Assembly: GCA_964016885.1 (NCBI GenBank)
Contig: OZ024760.1
Span: 2,545,394-2,609,393 of the forward strand
From: Eledone cirrhosa
Lineage: Eukaryota; Mollusca; Cephalopoda; Octopoda; Eledonidae
DNA length: 64,000 nt
Direction: 5' to 3'
The notes under the pieces: generated by a model
What the model was told of the DNA's origin: nothing
What the model saw: the letters and a program-made list of their open reading frames with translations, nothing else
Database searches by the model: none
Program-made: the position numbers and the translations under genes
In this document: one piece after another, positions 20,430 to 30,180 of the stretch
How positions within the stretch are numbered: the stretch's first letter is position 1
Layout: each line of letters starts with the position of its first letter

Positions 20430-20552
20430 TAAAATAATTGTTTCTACTTTTGGCACAAGGCCAGCAATTACTCAGTACATTACTGGTACTTTATTTTATT
20501 GACCCCATAAGGATGAAAGGCAAAGTTAACCTCGGCGGGATTTGAACTCAGA
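20430..20552 (-). mobile_element. SINE family A, head-truncated
   Basis: It has the tail and body up to the B box (ACTCAGA on the plus strand), then stops. The tRNA-like 5' part is missing, as in 5'-truncated retroposition or deletion. Confidence 0.85.
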
Positions 20553-20576
20553 GTAAAATAATGATGATAGTAATAT

Positions 20577-20910
20577 ATCTGATGCTATTCTGACAACTGT
20601 TCCAATTGATACAATCGATGGAACAGCCTGCTCGTGAAATTAACATGCAAGTGGCTAAGCGTTCCACAGACATGCAAGTGGCTAAGTATTCCTCAACTTA
20701 GTTCTCAGGGAGATTCAGCATGACACAAAATGTGAAAAGGCTGGCCCTTTGAATTATAGGCAGAACTCATTTTTGTCTGCTGAGTGAAATAAAGTGTCTT
20801 TATTTGTGAAATAAATGTGAAATAAAGTGTCTTGCTGAAGAACACAACACACCACCTGGACTCGAACTCATGACCTTATGATTGTGAACTACAAAGCCTA
20901 ACATATCATA
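20577..20910 (-). mobile_element. tRNA-derived SINE (family D)
   Basis: On the minus strand: head GTAGTTCACAATCATAAGGTC, a good B box GAGTTCGAGTCC, CAAGACACTTTATTTCAC, then a body with AAAGGGCCAGCCTTTTCACA, GTGTCATGCTGAATCTCCC and CACTTGCATGTTAATTTCAC. I recall this body as a widespread cephalopod SINE type. An internal duplication of GTGAAATAAAGTGTC occurs near 20786-20833, and GACATGCAAGTGGCTAAG is also partly doubled. Confidence 0.75.
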
Positions 20911-21133
20911 ATAATAATGGTTTTGATTTAGGCACAAGGCCAGCAATTTTGGGAGAGGGGAAAGTTGATTAAAGCGACCCAAGTGCATTACTGGTACTTT
21001 ATTTTATCAACCCCGTAACGATGAAAGTCAAAGTTAACCTTGGCGGGATTTGAACTCAGAATGGCAAGGGTTGTAACTCTATGCATCAAAAATGGTGTCC
21101 GACACTCTACCAATTCTGCCAATCTACCACCCT
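20911..21133 (-). mobile_element. SINE family A, variant with 30-bp tail insert
   Basis: The standard body and head are present. Between GCCAGCAATT and GTGCATTACTGG there is an extra stretch containing GGGAGAGGGGAAAGTTGATT, absent from the other copies. The head contains substitutions (CCAATTCTGCC). Confidence 0.85.
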
Positions 21134-21144
21134 TAACAAAAGAA

Positions 21145-21331
21145 ATAATAATTGTTTCTACTTTAGGCACAAGGCCAGCAATTATCCAGTACATTACTGG
21201 TACTTTATTTTATCGACCCCGTAAGGATGAAAGGCAAAGTCAACCTCGGCGGGATTTGAACTCAGATCATAAAGGGACGTAGCTATGCTGGAAAGCATGG
21301 TGTCCGACCCTCTACCGATACTGCCAATCCA
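21145..21331 (-). mobile_element. SINE family A
   Basis: A near-complete minus-strand copy, from AATAATTGTTTCTAC to TACCGATACTGCCAATCCA. It is abutted directly by an internal LINE fragment. Confidence 0.9.
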
Positions 21332-21541
21332 TTTAACGGAGACGTAGGTAAACACTGTGATGGCTTCAATGGTCCATGGAGGCCACGGGATTGGCACAAG
21401 AAATGAAGAAGGATTCAGACTTCTAGAATTCTGCAACGCCAATGACATGTCGATATGTAACACAAACTTCAAAAAACCTGACAACCACCTGATCACCTAT
21501 AGATCAGGGGAGCATTCTAGTCAGATAGATTTTATCCTCAA
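21332..21541 (+). pseudogene. internal LINE endonuclease fragment
   Basis: Matches residues ~170-239 of the endonuclease encoded at 3419-5779: FNGDVGKHCDGF, GGHGIGTRNEEGFRLLEF, then NDMSICNTNFKKPDNHLI and SSQIDFIL. A 2-base deletion near 21370 shifts the frame. Identity to the LINE is high. It lacks both LINE ends, so it is not a usual 5'-truncated copy. Confidence 0.9.
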
Positions 21542-21662
21542 TAATGGTTTCTACTAAAGGCAAAGCTAACTTTGGCAGAATTTGAACTCAGAACGCAAAG
21601 GGACATAACTCAATAATGCTAAGCACATTTCCTGACACTCTACCGATTCTGCAAATCCAATA
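21542..21662 (-). mobile_element. SINE family A, degenerate
   Basis: A shortened minus-strand copy in which AATGGTTTCTACTAAAGGCA joins the tail directly to the AAAGCTAACTTTGGC body. The internal GGGTCGATAAAATAAAGTACC part is deleted. The head ends GATTCTGCAAATCCA. Confidence 0.8.
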
Positions 21663-21870
21663 ATAACAATAGAAATAATAACAATAACAACAACAGCAGA
21701 CAAAATGTTATTTAGCTTGTAGACAATTTCAAAAACACTACTGTCTTATCTTTAGCAATTATCTCAGAATCTTGTAATTTCTCATTCAAATTTAGAAAAT
21801 TATTTATTCTGTCCACGTAAACATTTTAATTCCCAGACTAAATTATCCGGTATCTGAGTAGCTGTGTGTG
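21663..21870 (+). other. unique spacer
   Basis: AT-rich with a short AAT/AAC-rich stretch at the left. No gene seen. Confidence 0.4.
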
Positions 21871-22060
21871 TTTGTATGTGTGTGAATATAGATATATATA
21901 TCTCACTCTCTCTCTCTCTCTATATATATATACACACATAAATATGCATATATATATATACATATATATATATACACACACATACATATATATATATATA
22001 CACACATATAAATATGCATATATATATATATATACATATATATATATTAATCAAGCTTGT
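21871..22060 (+). repeat. (TA)n/(CA)n/(CT)n compound microsatellite
   Basis: Two near-identical blocks, CACATAAATATGCATATATA and CATATAAATATGCATATATA, show a local duplication of about 70 bp. Confidence 0.9.
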
Positions 22061-22092
22061 TAAGCGATTGAGATGTTTTATCGATCGGCTGT

Positions 22093-22412
22093 TATCATCA
22101 TCATCATCATCATTTCATTTTACGTCCGCTTTTCCCTGCTTGCAAGGGTGGGATGGGAACTGATTCTGGCTTGATTTCTACAGCTCGATGCCCTTCCTAA
22201 CACCAACCTCATTTACAGTGAGTGCTGGGTGCTTTTTTGCCGTGGCACCTCCACGACCACTTTACAGTGGTCATTTCTACAGCTGAGTAAACTGGAGCAA
22301 TGTGAAATAAAGTGTCTTGCTCAAGGAAACAACACATCACCCGGTCTGAGAATTGAACTCACAACCTTTCGATTGCAAGGCCAATGCTCTAACCACTAAG
22401 CCATATGCCTCC
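22093..22412 (-). mobile_element. SINE family B with LINE-like 3' half, internally deleted
   Basis: On the plus strand it runs tail first: (ATC)n, TTTTACGTCCGC, TGCTTGCAAGGGTGGG, CAACCTCATTTACAGTGAGT, then a join from CACTTTACAGTGG to TCATTTCTACAGCTGAG that removes the middle seen in other copies. It ends in the tRNA-like head with B box GAGTTCAATTCTC and A box TGGCTTAGTGG on the minus strand. Confidence 0.85.
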
Positions 22413-22448
22413 ATATATATGTTATATATGTATGTATATATATATATA

Positions 22449-22663
22449 GTGAAGGCGCGTGGCTGAGTGGTTAGAGAATTGGATTCACAATCGTGAGGTT
22501 GTGAGTTTGAATCCTGGACCAGGCGATGCGTTATGTCCTTGAGCAAGACACTTTATTTCACGTTGCTCCTTCTACCTGGAGTTGCGACCGACAGATAGTA
22601 TTAGCATTTGGAAAGACCAACGGAAACATTGTTCCCTCGGTCCAATTTGACGAAAGTCGATCG
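22449..22663 (+). mobile_element. tRNA-derived SINE (family C)
   Basis: Head GCGCGTGGCTGAGTGGTTAG (A box) and GTTGTGAGTTTGAATCC (B box). Then GAGCAAGACACTTTATTTCA, CGTTGCTCCTTCTACCTGG and AGTTGCGACCGACAGATAG, TTGGAAAGACCAACGGAAAC and CCTCGGTCCAATTTGACG. The 3' body is the likely relative of the 65-bp satellite at 1895-6770. Confidence 0.8.
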
Positions 22664-22811
22664 ACTATATATACATATATATAGAAAGAACGATCGACTT
22701 TTGTCAAATTGGACCGAGGAAACAATGTTTCCATTGGTCTTTCCAAATGCTAATACTATCTGTCGGTCGCAACTCCAGGTAGAAGGAGCAACGTGAAATA
22801 AAGTGTCTTGC
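22543..22811. repeat. inverted repeat with 121-bp arms and a 27-bp loop
   Basis: The left arm 22543-22663 (3' body of a SINE-C copy) pairs with the right arm 22691-22811, which is the same SINE body inverted. In the inner 50 bases I count three mismatches, all transitions. The loop is CTATATATACATATATATAG plus AAAGAA-type sequence. A transcript would fold into a long near-perfect hairpin. Confidence 0.9.
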
Positions 22812-22861
22812 CCACAGATGACCCTGTGATAAACAGACAAAACCTCAGAGTAACAAGACTC

Positions 22862-23835
22862 CGTAGTGGTAGTGATGACAGTAGTGGTAGTTGTGGTGGT
22901 AGTGGTGGTTGGGATGACAGTGGTGGTGGTAGTGGCCGTGGTGGTGGTAGTGGTGGTGGTTGGGATGACAGTGGTGGTGGTAGTGGCCAGAGTGGTGGTG
23001 GTAGTGGTGGTGGTGGGGATGACAGTGGTGGTGGTAGTGGTGGAGGCGGTGGTGGTAGTGGCCATAGTGGTGGTGGTGATGACAGTGATGGTGGTAGTGG
23101 TGGTGGTTGAGATGAGAGTGGAGGTGGTGGAGGTGGTGGTGGTAGTGGTCATAGTGGTGGTGATGACAGTGGTGGTGGTAGTGGTGGAGGTGGTGGTGGT
23201 AGTGGCCATAGTGGTGGTGGTAGTGGTGGAGGTGGTGGTGGTAGTGGTGGTGGTGATGGTAGTGGTGGTGGTTGAGATGAGAGTGGAGGTGGTGGAGGTG
23301 GTGGTGGTAGTGGTCATAGTGGTGGTGATGACGGTGGTGGTGGTAGTGGTGGAGGTGGTGGTGGTAGTGGCCATAGTGGTGGTGGTAGTGGTGGAGGTGG
23401 TGGTGGTGGTGATGAAGTGGTGGTGGTAGTGGTGGTGGGGATGACAGTGGTGGTGGTAGTGGTGGTGGTGGGGATGACAGTGGTGGTGGTAGTGGTGGAG
23501 GTGGTGGTGGTAGTGGTTATAGTGGTGGTGGGGGGGATGACAGTGGTGGTGGTAGTGGTGGAGGTGGGGATGACAGTGGTGGTGGTACTGGTGGTGGTGG
23601 TGGGGATGACAGTGGTGGTGGTAGTGGTGGTGGGGATGACAGTGGTGGTGGTACTGGTGGTGGTAGTGGGGATGACAGTGGTGGTGGTACTGGTGGTGGA
23701 GGTGGGGATGACAGTGGTGGTGGTAGTGGTGGTGGGGATGACAGTGGTGGTGGTACTGGTGGTGGTAGTGGGGATGACAGTGGTGGTGGTAGTGGTGGAG
23801 GTGGGGATGACAGTGGTGGTGGTAGGAGTAGTTGT
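22862..23835 (+). repeat. GGT/GGGGATGACAGT minisatellite
   Basis: Units are built from GTGGTGGTAGTGGTGG, GATGACAGTGGTGG and GGCCATAGTGGTGG. The segment with GGTTGAGATGAGAGTGGAGG occurs at ~23105 and ~23271 (about 166 bp apart), so larger blocks were duplicated. From ~23560 the array becomes regular: GGGGATGACAGTGGTGGTGG. Long Gly/Ser-, Val- and Thr-rich frames on both strands are artefacts. Confidence 0.95.
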
Positions 23836-23937
23836 GATTATAGAATATGCTTCTATCATGTCTCATGTTCCTGAGTACAAAAATTAAAATTTCATGAGGT
23901 TAAATTGACATAAAATATATATATATCGATATATTTA

Positions 23938-24027
23938 TATGTAATGTATGTATATATATATTGGCTTCCACCTGTACATGGTGGGGCCAGCATGTATGTA
24001 TATGGACACACACGTATGTATGTATAT
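23938..24027 (+). repeat. 90-bp direct repeat, left copy
   Basis: GTAATGTATGTATATATATA, TTGGCTTCCACCTGTACATG and GTGGGGCCAGCATG recur at 24373-24462 with few changes. The SINE at 24028 lies exactly between the two copies. Confidence 0.8.
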
Positions 24028-24368
24028 TCATTTCATTCATTCATTTCATTTTACGTCCGCTTTTCCCTGCTTGCAAGGGTGGGACGGGAACTGATTCTGA
24101 CTTGATTTCTACAGCTGGATGCCCTTCCTAACACCAACCTCATTTACAGTGAGTGCTGGGTGCTTTTTTGCCGTGGCACCTCCACGACCACTTTGCAGTG
24201 GAATGATAGGGACCCCAGTCTCTATCATCTCATTTCTACAGCTGAGTAAACTGGAGCAATGTGAAATAAAGTGTCTTGCTCAAGGAAACAACACATCATA
24301 CAGTCTGAGAATTGAACTCACAATCTTTCGATTGCAAGGCCAATGCTCTAACCACTAAGCCATGTGCC
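24028..24368 (-). mobile_element. SINE family B, full length
   Basis: Tail first on the plus strand: (TTCAT)n, TTTTACGTCCGCTTTTCCC, CTTGCAAGGGTGGG, GATGCCCTTCCTAACACC, AGTGAGTGCTGGGTGC, CACTTTGCAGTGGAATG, then AAATAAAGTGTCTTGCTC and the tRNA-like head (B box GAGTTCAATTCTC, A box TGGCTTAGTGG when inverted). It faces the copy at 24667 head to head. Confidence 0.9.
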
Positions 24369-24372
24369 ACTA

Positions 24373-24462
24373 AGTAATGTATGTATATATATATTGGTTT
24401 CCACCTGTACATGGTGGGGCCAGTATGCATGTATATGGACACACACGTATGTATGTATATAT
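24373..24462 (+). repeat. 90-bp direct repeat, right copy
   Basis: Same as 23938-24027, with GCTTCC changed to GTTTCC and CAGCATGTATG to CAGTATGCATG. 24463-24660 after it is microsatellite plus unique AT-rich sequence with no gene seen. Confidence 0.8.
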
Positions 24463-24666
24463 ATATATATATATATATGTCCCAGGATGATGATGTTTTC
24501 GAAATGTGCATAATAAAATATATGGAACTTTTTTTACCATCTTTTAATTTCTTCTTTAATATATACTCCAGTTCTACCAACTATTGAGAGCTACCTATCT
24601 GATATATGAATAATTTTATTGTTCTACAATATTACTCACCTCCTCCATATATATATATATAATGGA

Positions 24667-25000
24667 GGCCCATGGCTTAGTGGTTAGAGCATTGGCCTTG
24701 CAATCGAAAGGTTGTGAGTTCAATTCTCAGACCGGGTGATGTGTTGATTCCTTGAGCAAGACACTTTATTTCACATTGCTCCAGTTTACTCAGCTGTAGA
24801 AATGAGATGATAGGGACTGGGGTCCCTATCATTCCACTGCAAAGTGGTCGTGGAGGCGCCACGGCAAAAAAGCACCCAGCACTCACTGTAAATGAGGTTG
24901 GTGTTAGGAAGGGCATCCAGCTGTAGAAATCAAGCCAGAATCAGTTCCCGTCCCACCCTTGCAAGCAGGGAAAAATGGACGTAAAATGAAATGAAATGAT
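24667..25000 (+). mobile_element. SINE family B, full length
   Basis: The cleanest copy. Head GGCCCATGGCTTAGTGGTTA with A box TGGCTTAGTGG, then CCTTGCAATCGAAAGGTTG and B box GTGAGTTCAATTCTC. Next come CAAGACACTTTATTTCAC, AGATGATAGGGACTGGGG and, from about 24837, ~160 bp that match the LINE 3' UTR at 2351-2655, ending GGACGTAAAATGAAATGAAA. A polymerase III promoter is predicted from the boxes. Confidence 0.92.
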
Positions 25001-25049
25001 ATATATATATATATATAGACACACAGATACATATCATATACATATATAA

Positions 25050-25193
25050 AAGGAACGATCAACTTTTGTCAAATCGGACCGAGGAAACAATGTTTCCATT
25101 GGTCTTTCCAATTGCTAATACTATATATCGGTCGCAACTCCAGATAGAAGGAGCAACGTGAAATAAAGTGTCTTGCCCAAGGACATAGCGCAA
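25050..25193 (-). mobile_element. SINE family C, partial
   Basis: Inverted 3' body: CGATCAACTTTTGTCAAATC, CGAGGAAACAATGTTTCC, TCGGTCGCAACTCCAG, AAATAAAGTGTCTTGCCC. The tRNA head is missing; the copy stops at AAGGACATAGCGC, where a LINE fragment begins. Confidence 0.8.
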
Positions 25194-25566
25194 GTATGCT
25201 CCGTTGGATGTGCAATGTCAATGTGCATGAACGACCAAGCATAGACAAGTTGAGAGAGAAACTGTGTATAAGAGGAATACGCTGTAGTATGCAGGAGAGA
25301 AGATTGCATTGGTATGGACATGTTAAGTGTATGGAGGATGACCTCTGGGTAAAGAAGTGTCCAGAAATCCCAGTGGAAGGAAGACACAGTAGAGGAAGAC
25401 CACGAAAAACATGGGCGGAGGTGGTGAGAGCTGACCTCAGATCGATGAAGCTCACAGAGGAGATGATGAAGGACTGTGACAAGTGGAGAGATGCTGTGCT
25501 GAATAGGACCCATCACACCCTGGCAAGCAGGGAAAAGGGGACGTAAAATGATGATGATGATGATAT
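25194..25566 (+). pseudogene. 5'-truncated LINE, C-terminal domain with intact frame
   Basis: The frame 25196-25546 reads MLRWMCNVNVHERPSIDKLR, CIRGIRCSMQERRLHWYGHV, DDLWVKKCPEIPVEG, GRPRKTWAEVVRADL and CDKWRDAVLNRTH. This is the last ~115 residues of an RTE-like LINE protein, a subfamily distinct from the one at 2351 (EIPVEG instead of ALEVDG). No stops or shifts within it. It ends GCAAGCAGGGAAAAGGGGAC, GTAAAATG and (GAT)n. Confidence 0.85.
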
Positions 25567-25589
25567 GATGATATATATATATATATACT

Positions 25590-25629
<40 letters not shown>

Positions 25630-25681
25630 TATATATATATATATACATATATACATATACATATATATACATATATATATA
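25567..25681 (+). repeat. (TA)n/(CA)n microsatellite
   Basis: Follows directly on the (GAT)n tail of the LINE fragment. 25682-25737 is short unique sequence. Confidence 0.9.
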
Positions 25682-25737
25682 ATTGTCTTATTAAATACTA
25701 GTTATTGTTATAGGATGTTTCATCACGAGCTGACTGT

Positions 25738-28700
25738 TGGTGTATGTGTGTGTCTGTGTTTGGTGTATGTGTGTGTCTGTGTTTGGTGTATGTGTGTGTC
25801 TGTGTTTGGTGTATGTGTGTGTCTGTGTTTGGTGTATGTGTGTGTCTGTGTTTGGTGTATGTGTGTGTCTGTGTTTGGTGTATGTGTGTGTCTGTGTTTG
25901 GTGTATGTGTGTGTCTGTGTTTGGTGCATGTGTGTGTCTGTGTTTGGTGTATGTGTGTGTCTGTGTTTGGTGTATGTGTGTGTCTGTGTTTGGTGTATGT
26001 GTGTGTCTGTGTTTGGTGTATGTGTGTGTCTGTGTTTGGTGTATGTGTGTGTCTGTGTTTGGTGTATGTGTGTGTCTGTGTTTGGTGTATGTGTGTGTCT
26101 GTGTTTGGTGTGTGTGTCTGTGTTTGGTGTATGTGTGTGTCTGTGTTTGGTGTATGTGTGTGGTGTATGTGTGTGTCTGTGTTTGGTGTATGAGTGTGTC
26201 TGTGTTTGGTGTATGAGTGTGTCTGTGTTTGGTGTATGTGTGTGGTGTATGTGTGTGTCTGTGTTTGGTGTATGTGTGTGTCTGTGTTTGGTGTATGTGT
26301 GTGGTGTATGTGTGTGTCTGTGTTTGGTGTATGTGTGTGTCTGTGTTTGGTGTATGTGTTTGGTGTATGTGTGTGTCTGTGTTTGGTGTATGTGTGTGGT
26401 GTATGTGTGTGGTGTATGTGTGTGGTGTATGTGTTTGGTGTATGTGTGTGTCTGTGTTTGGTGTATGAGTGTGTCTGTGTTTGGTGTATGTGTGTGTCTG
26501 TGTTTGGTGTATGAGTGTGTCTGTGTTTGGTGTATGTGTTTGGTGTATGTGTGTGGTGTATGTGTGTGGTGTATGTGTGTGTCTGTGTTTGGTGTATGTG
26601 TGTGTCTGTGTTTGGTGTATGTGTGTGGTGTATGTGTGTGGTGTATGTGTTTGGTGTATGTGTGTGTCTGTGTTTGGTGTATGTGTGTGTCTGTGTTTGG
26701 TGTATGTGTGTGGTGTATGTGTGTGGTGTATGTGTGTGGTGTATGTGTGTGTCTGTGTTTGGTGTATGAGTGTGTCTGTGTTTGGTGTATGTGTGTGGTG
26801 TATGTGTGTGTCTGTGTTTGGTGTATGTGTGTGGTGTATGTGTGTGGTGTATGTGTGTGGTGTATGTGTGTGTCTGTGTTTGGTGTATGTGTTTGGTGTA
26901 TGTGTGTGGTGTATGTGTGTGGTGTATGTGTTTGGTGTATGTGTGTGTCTGTGTTTGGTGTATGAGTGTGTCTGTGTTTGGTGTATGTGTGTGTCTGTGT
27001 TTGGTGTATGTGTGTGGTGTATGTGTGTGGTGTATGTGTGTGGTGTATGTGTGTGGTGTCTGTGTTTGGTGTATGTGTGTGGTGTCTGTGTTTGGTGTAT
27101 GTGTGTGTCTGTGTTTGGTGTATGAGTGTGTCTGTGTTTGGTGTATGTGTGTGTCTGTGTTTGGTGTATGTGTGTGGTGTATGTGTGTGGTGTATGTGTG
27201 TGGTGTATGTGTGTGGTGTATGTGTGTGGTGTCTGTGTTTGGTGTATGTGTGTGTCTGTGTTTGGTGTATGTGTGTGTCTGTGTTTGGTGTATGTGTGTG
27301 TCTGTGCTTGGTGTATGTGTGTGTCTGTGTTTGGTGTATGTGTGTGTCTGTGTTTGGAGTATGTGTGTGTCTGTGTTTGGTGTATGTGTGTGTCTGGTGT
27401 ATGTGTGTGTCTGTGTTTGGTGTATGAGTGTGTCTGTGTTTGGTGTATGTGTGTGTTTGTGTTTGGTGTATGTGTGTGTCTGTGTTTGGTGTATGAGTGT
27501 GTCTGTGTTTAGTGTATGTGTGTGTCTGTGTTTGGTGTATGTGTGTGTCTGTGTTTGGTGTATGTGTGTGTCTGTGTTTGGTGTATGTGTGTGTCTGTGT
27601 TTGGTGTATGTGTGTGTCTGTGTTTGGTGTATGTGTGTGTCTGTGTTTGGTGTATGTGTGTGTCTGTGTTTGGTGTATGTCTGTGTTTGGTGTATGTCTG
27701 TGTTTGGTGTATGTGTGTGTCTGTGTTTGGTGTATGTGTGTGTCTGTGTTTGGTGTATGTGTGTGTCTGTGTTTAGTGTATGTGTGTGTCTGTGTTTGGT
27801 GTATGTGTGTGTCTGTGTTTGGTGTATGTGTGTGTCTGTGTTTGGTGTATGTGTGTGTCTGTGTTTGGTGTATGTGTGTGTCTGGTGTATGTGTGTGTCT
27901 GTGTTTGGTGTATGTGTGTGTCTGTGTTTGGTGTATGTGTGTGTCTGTGTTTGGTGTATGTGTGTGTCTGTGTTTGGTGTATGTGTGTGTCTGTGTTTGG
28001 TGTATGTGTGTGTCTGTGTTTAGTGTATGTGTGTGTCTGTGTTTGGTGTATGTGTGTGTCTGTGTTTGGTGTATGTGTGTGTCTGTGTTTGGTGTATGTG
28101 TGTGTCTGTGTTTAGTGTATGTGTGTGGTGTATGTGTGTGGTGTATGTGTTTGGTGTATGAGTGTGTCTGTGTTTAGTGTATGTGTGTGTCTGTGTTTCG
28201 TGTATGAGTGTGTCTGTGTTTCGTGTATGAGTGTGTCTGTGTTTCGTGTATGTGTGTGTCTGTGTTTGGTGTATGTGTGTGTCTGTGTTTGGTGTATGAG
28301 TGTGTCTGTGTTTGGTGTATGTGTGTGTCTGTGTTTGGTGTATGCGTGTGTCTGTGTTTGGTGTATGAGTGTGTCTGTGTTTGGTGTATGCGTGTTTCTG
28401 TGTTTGGTGTATGCGTGTGTCTGTGTTTGGTGTATGTGTGTGTCTGTGTTTGGTGTATGTGTGTGTCTGTGTTTGGTGTATGTGTGTGTCTGTGTTTGGT
28501 GTATGTGTGTGTCTGTGTTTAGTGTATGTGTGTGTCTGTGTTTAGTGTATGAGTGTGTCTGTGTTTCGTGTATGTGTGTGTCTGTGTTTGGTGCATGTGT
28601 GTGTCTGTGTGTGGTGTATGTGTGTGTCTGTGTTTGGTGTATGTGTGTGTCTGTGCTTGGTGTATGTGTGTGTCTGTGTTTAGTGTATGTGTGTGTCTGT

Positions 28701-30180
28701 GTTTGGTGTATGAGTGTGTCTGTGTTTGGTGTATGTGTGTGTTTGTGTTTGGTGTATGTGTGTGTCTGTGTTTGGTGTATGAGTGCGTCTGTGTTTAGTG
28801 TATGAGTGTGTCTGTGTTTGGTGTATGTGTGTGTCTGTGTTTGGTGTATGTGTGTGTCTGTGTTTGGTGTATGTCTGTGTCTGTGTTTGGTGTATGTGTG
28901 TGTCTGTGTTTGGTGTATGTCTGTGTCTGTGTTTGGTGTATGAGTGTGTCTGTGTTTGGTGTATGTGTGTGTGTGTTTGGTGTATGTGTGTGTCTGTGTT
29001 TGGTGTATGTGTGTGTCTGTGTTTGGTGTATGTGTGTGTCTGTGTTTGGTGTATGTGTGTGTCTGTGTTTGGTGTATTTGTGTGTCTGTGTTTGGTGTAT
29101 GTGTGTGTCTGTGTTTGGTGTATGTCTGTGTTTGGTGTATGTGTGTGTTTGGTGTATGTGTGTGTCTGTGTTTGGTGTATGTGTGTGTCTGTGTTTAGTG
29201 TATGTGTGTGTCTGTGTTTGGTGTATGTGTGTGTCTGTGTTTGGTGTATGTGTGTGTCTGTGTTTGGTGTATGTGTGTGTCTGTGTTTGGTGTATGTGTG
29301 TGTCTGTGTTTGGTGTATGTGTGTGTCTGTGTTTGGTGTATGTGTGTGTCTGTGTTTGGTGTATGAGTGTGTCTGTGTTTGGTGTATGTGTGTGTGTGTT
29401 TGGTGTATGTGTGTGTCTGTGTTTGGTGTATGTGTGTGTCTGTGTTTGGTGTATGTGTGTGTCTGTGTTTGGTGTATGTGTGTGTCTGTGTTTGGTGTAT
29501 GTGTGTGTCTGTGTTTGGTGTATGAGTGTGTCTGTGTTTGGTGTATGTGTGTCTGTGTTTGGTGTATGTGTGTGTCTGTGTTTGGTGTATGTGTGTGTCT
29601 GTGTTTGGTGTATGTGTGTGTCTGTGTTTGGTGTATGTGTGTGTCTGTGTTTGGTGTATGTGTGTGTCTGTGTTTGGTGTATGTGTGTGTCTGTGTTTAG
29701 TGTATGTGTGTGTCTGTGTTTGGTGTATGTGTGTGTATGTGTTTGGTGTATGTGTGTGTCTGTGTTTGGTGTATGTGTGTGTCTGTGTTTGGTGTATGTG
29801 TGTGTCTGTGTTTGGTGTATGTGTGTGGCTGTGTTTGGTGTATGTGTGTGTCTGTGTTTGGTGTATGTGTGTGTCTGTGTTTGGTGTATGTGTGTGTCTG
29901 TGTTTGGTGTATGTGTGTGTCTGTGTTTGGTGTATGTGCGTGTCTGTGTTTGTGTACGTGGGTGTGGTGTGTTTGGTGTATGTGTGTGTCTGTGTTTGGT
30001 GTATGTGTGTGTCTGTGTTTGGTGTATGTGTGTGTCTGTGTTTGGTGTATGTGCGTGTCTGTGTTTGTGTACGTGGGTGTGGTGTGTTTGGTGTATGTGT
30101 GTGTCTGTGTTTGGTGTATGTGTGTGTCTGTGTTTGGTGTATGTGCGTGTCTGTGTTTGTGTACGTGGGTGTGGTGTGTG
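25738..30180 (+). repeat. 23-bp minisatellite (GTGTATGTGTGTGTCTGTGTTTG)n, with a 13-bp variant
   Basis: A 23-bp period (TATG at 25743 and 25766 and onward), well over 150 units in 4.4 kb. A 13-bp unit lacking TCTGTGTTTG is mixed in mainly at 26155-27240. Single-base variants (TATGAG, TTTAGTG, TTTCGTG) cluster regionally. At the right end a block GTGTACGTGGGTGTGGTGTG occurs three times (about 29953, 30068, 30160), 115 and 92 bp apart, which are 5 and 4 units. All frames are open for hundreds of codons; this is not coding. Confidence 0.97.

Noticed and set aside
20800..20988. Short open frames in the SINE cluster (for example 62-100 codons at 20800-21496)
   Set aside because: They run across SINE and LINE pieces in mixed orientation and match no protein, except the antisense and fragments of the LINE.
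22601..23887. Gly/Ser- and His/Thr-rich frames up to 421 codons
   Set aside because: Low-complexity translation of a GGT/GATGACAGT minisatellite, overlapping in several frames.
24667..24735. A functional tRNA gene at the SINE head
   Set aside because: Polymerase III boxes are present, but the cloverleaf is imperfect and the sequence continues into a SINE body.
25738..30180. Long Cys/Val/Trp-rich plus frames and Thr/His-rich minus frames
   Set aside because: A 23-bp TG-rich unit has no stops in most frames, so all of them are open together. No promoter, domain or codon bias.
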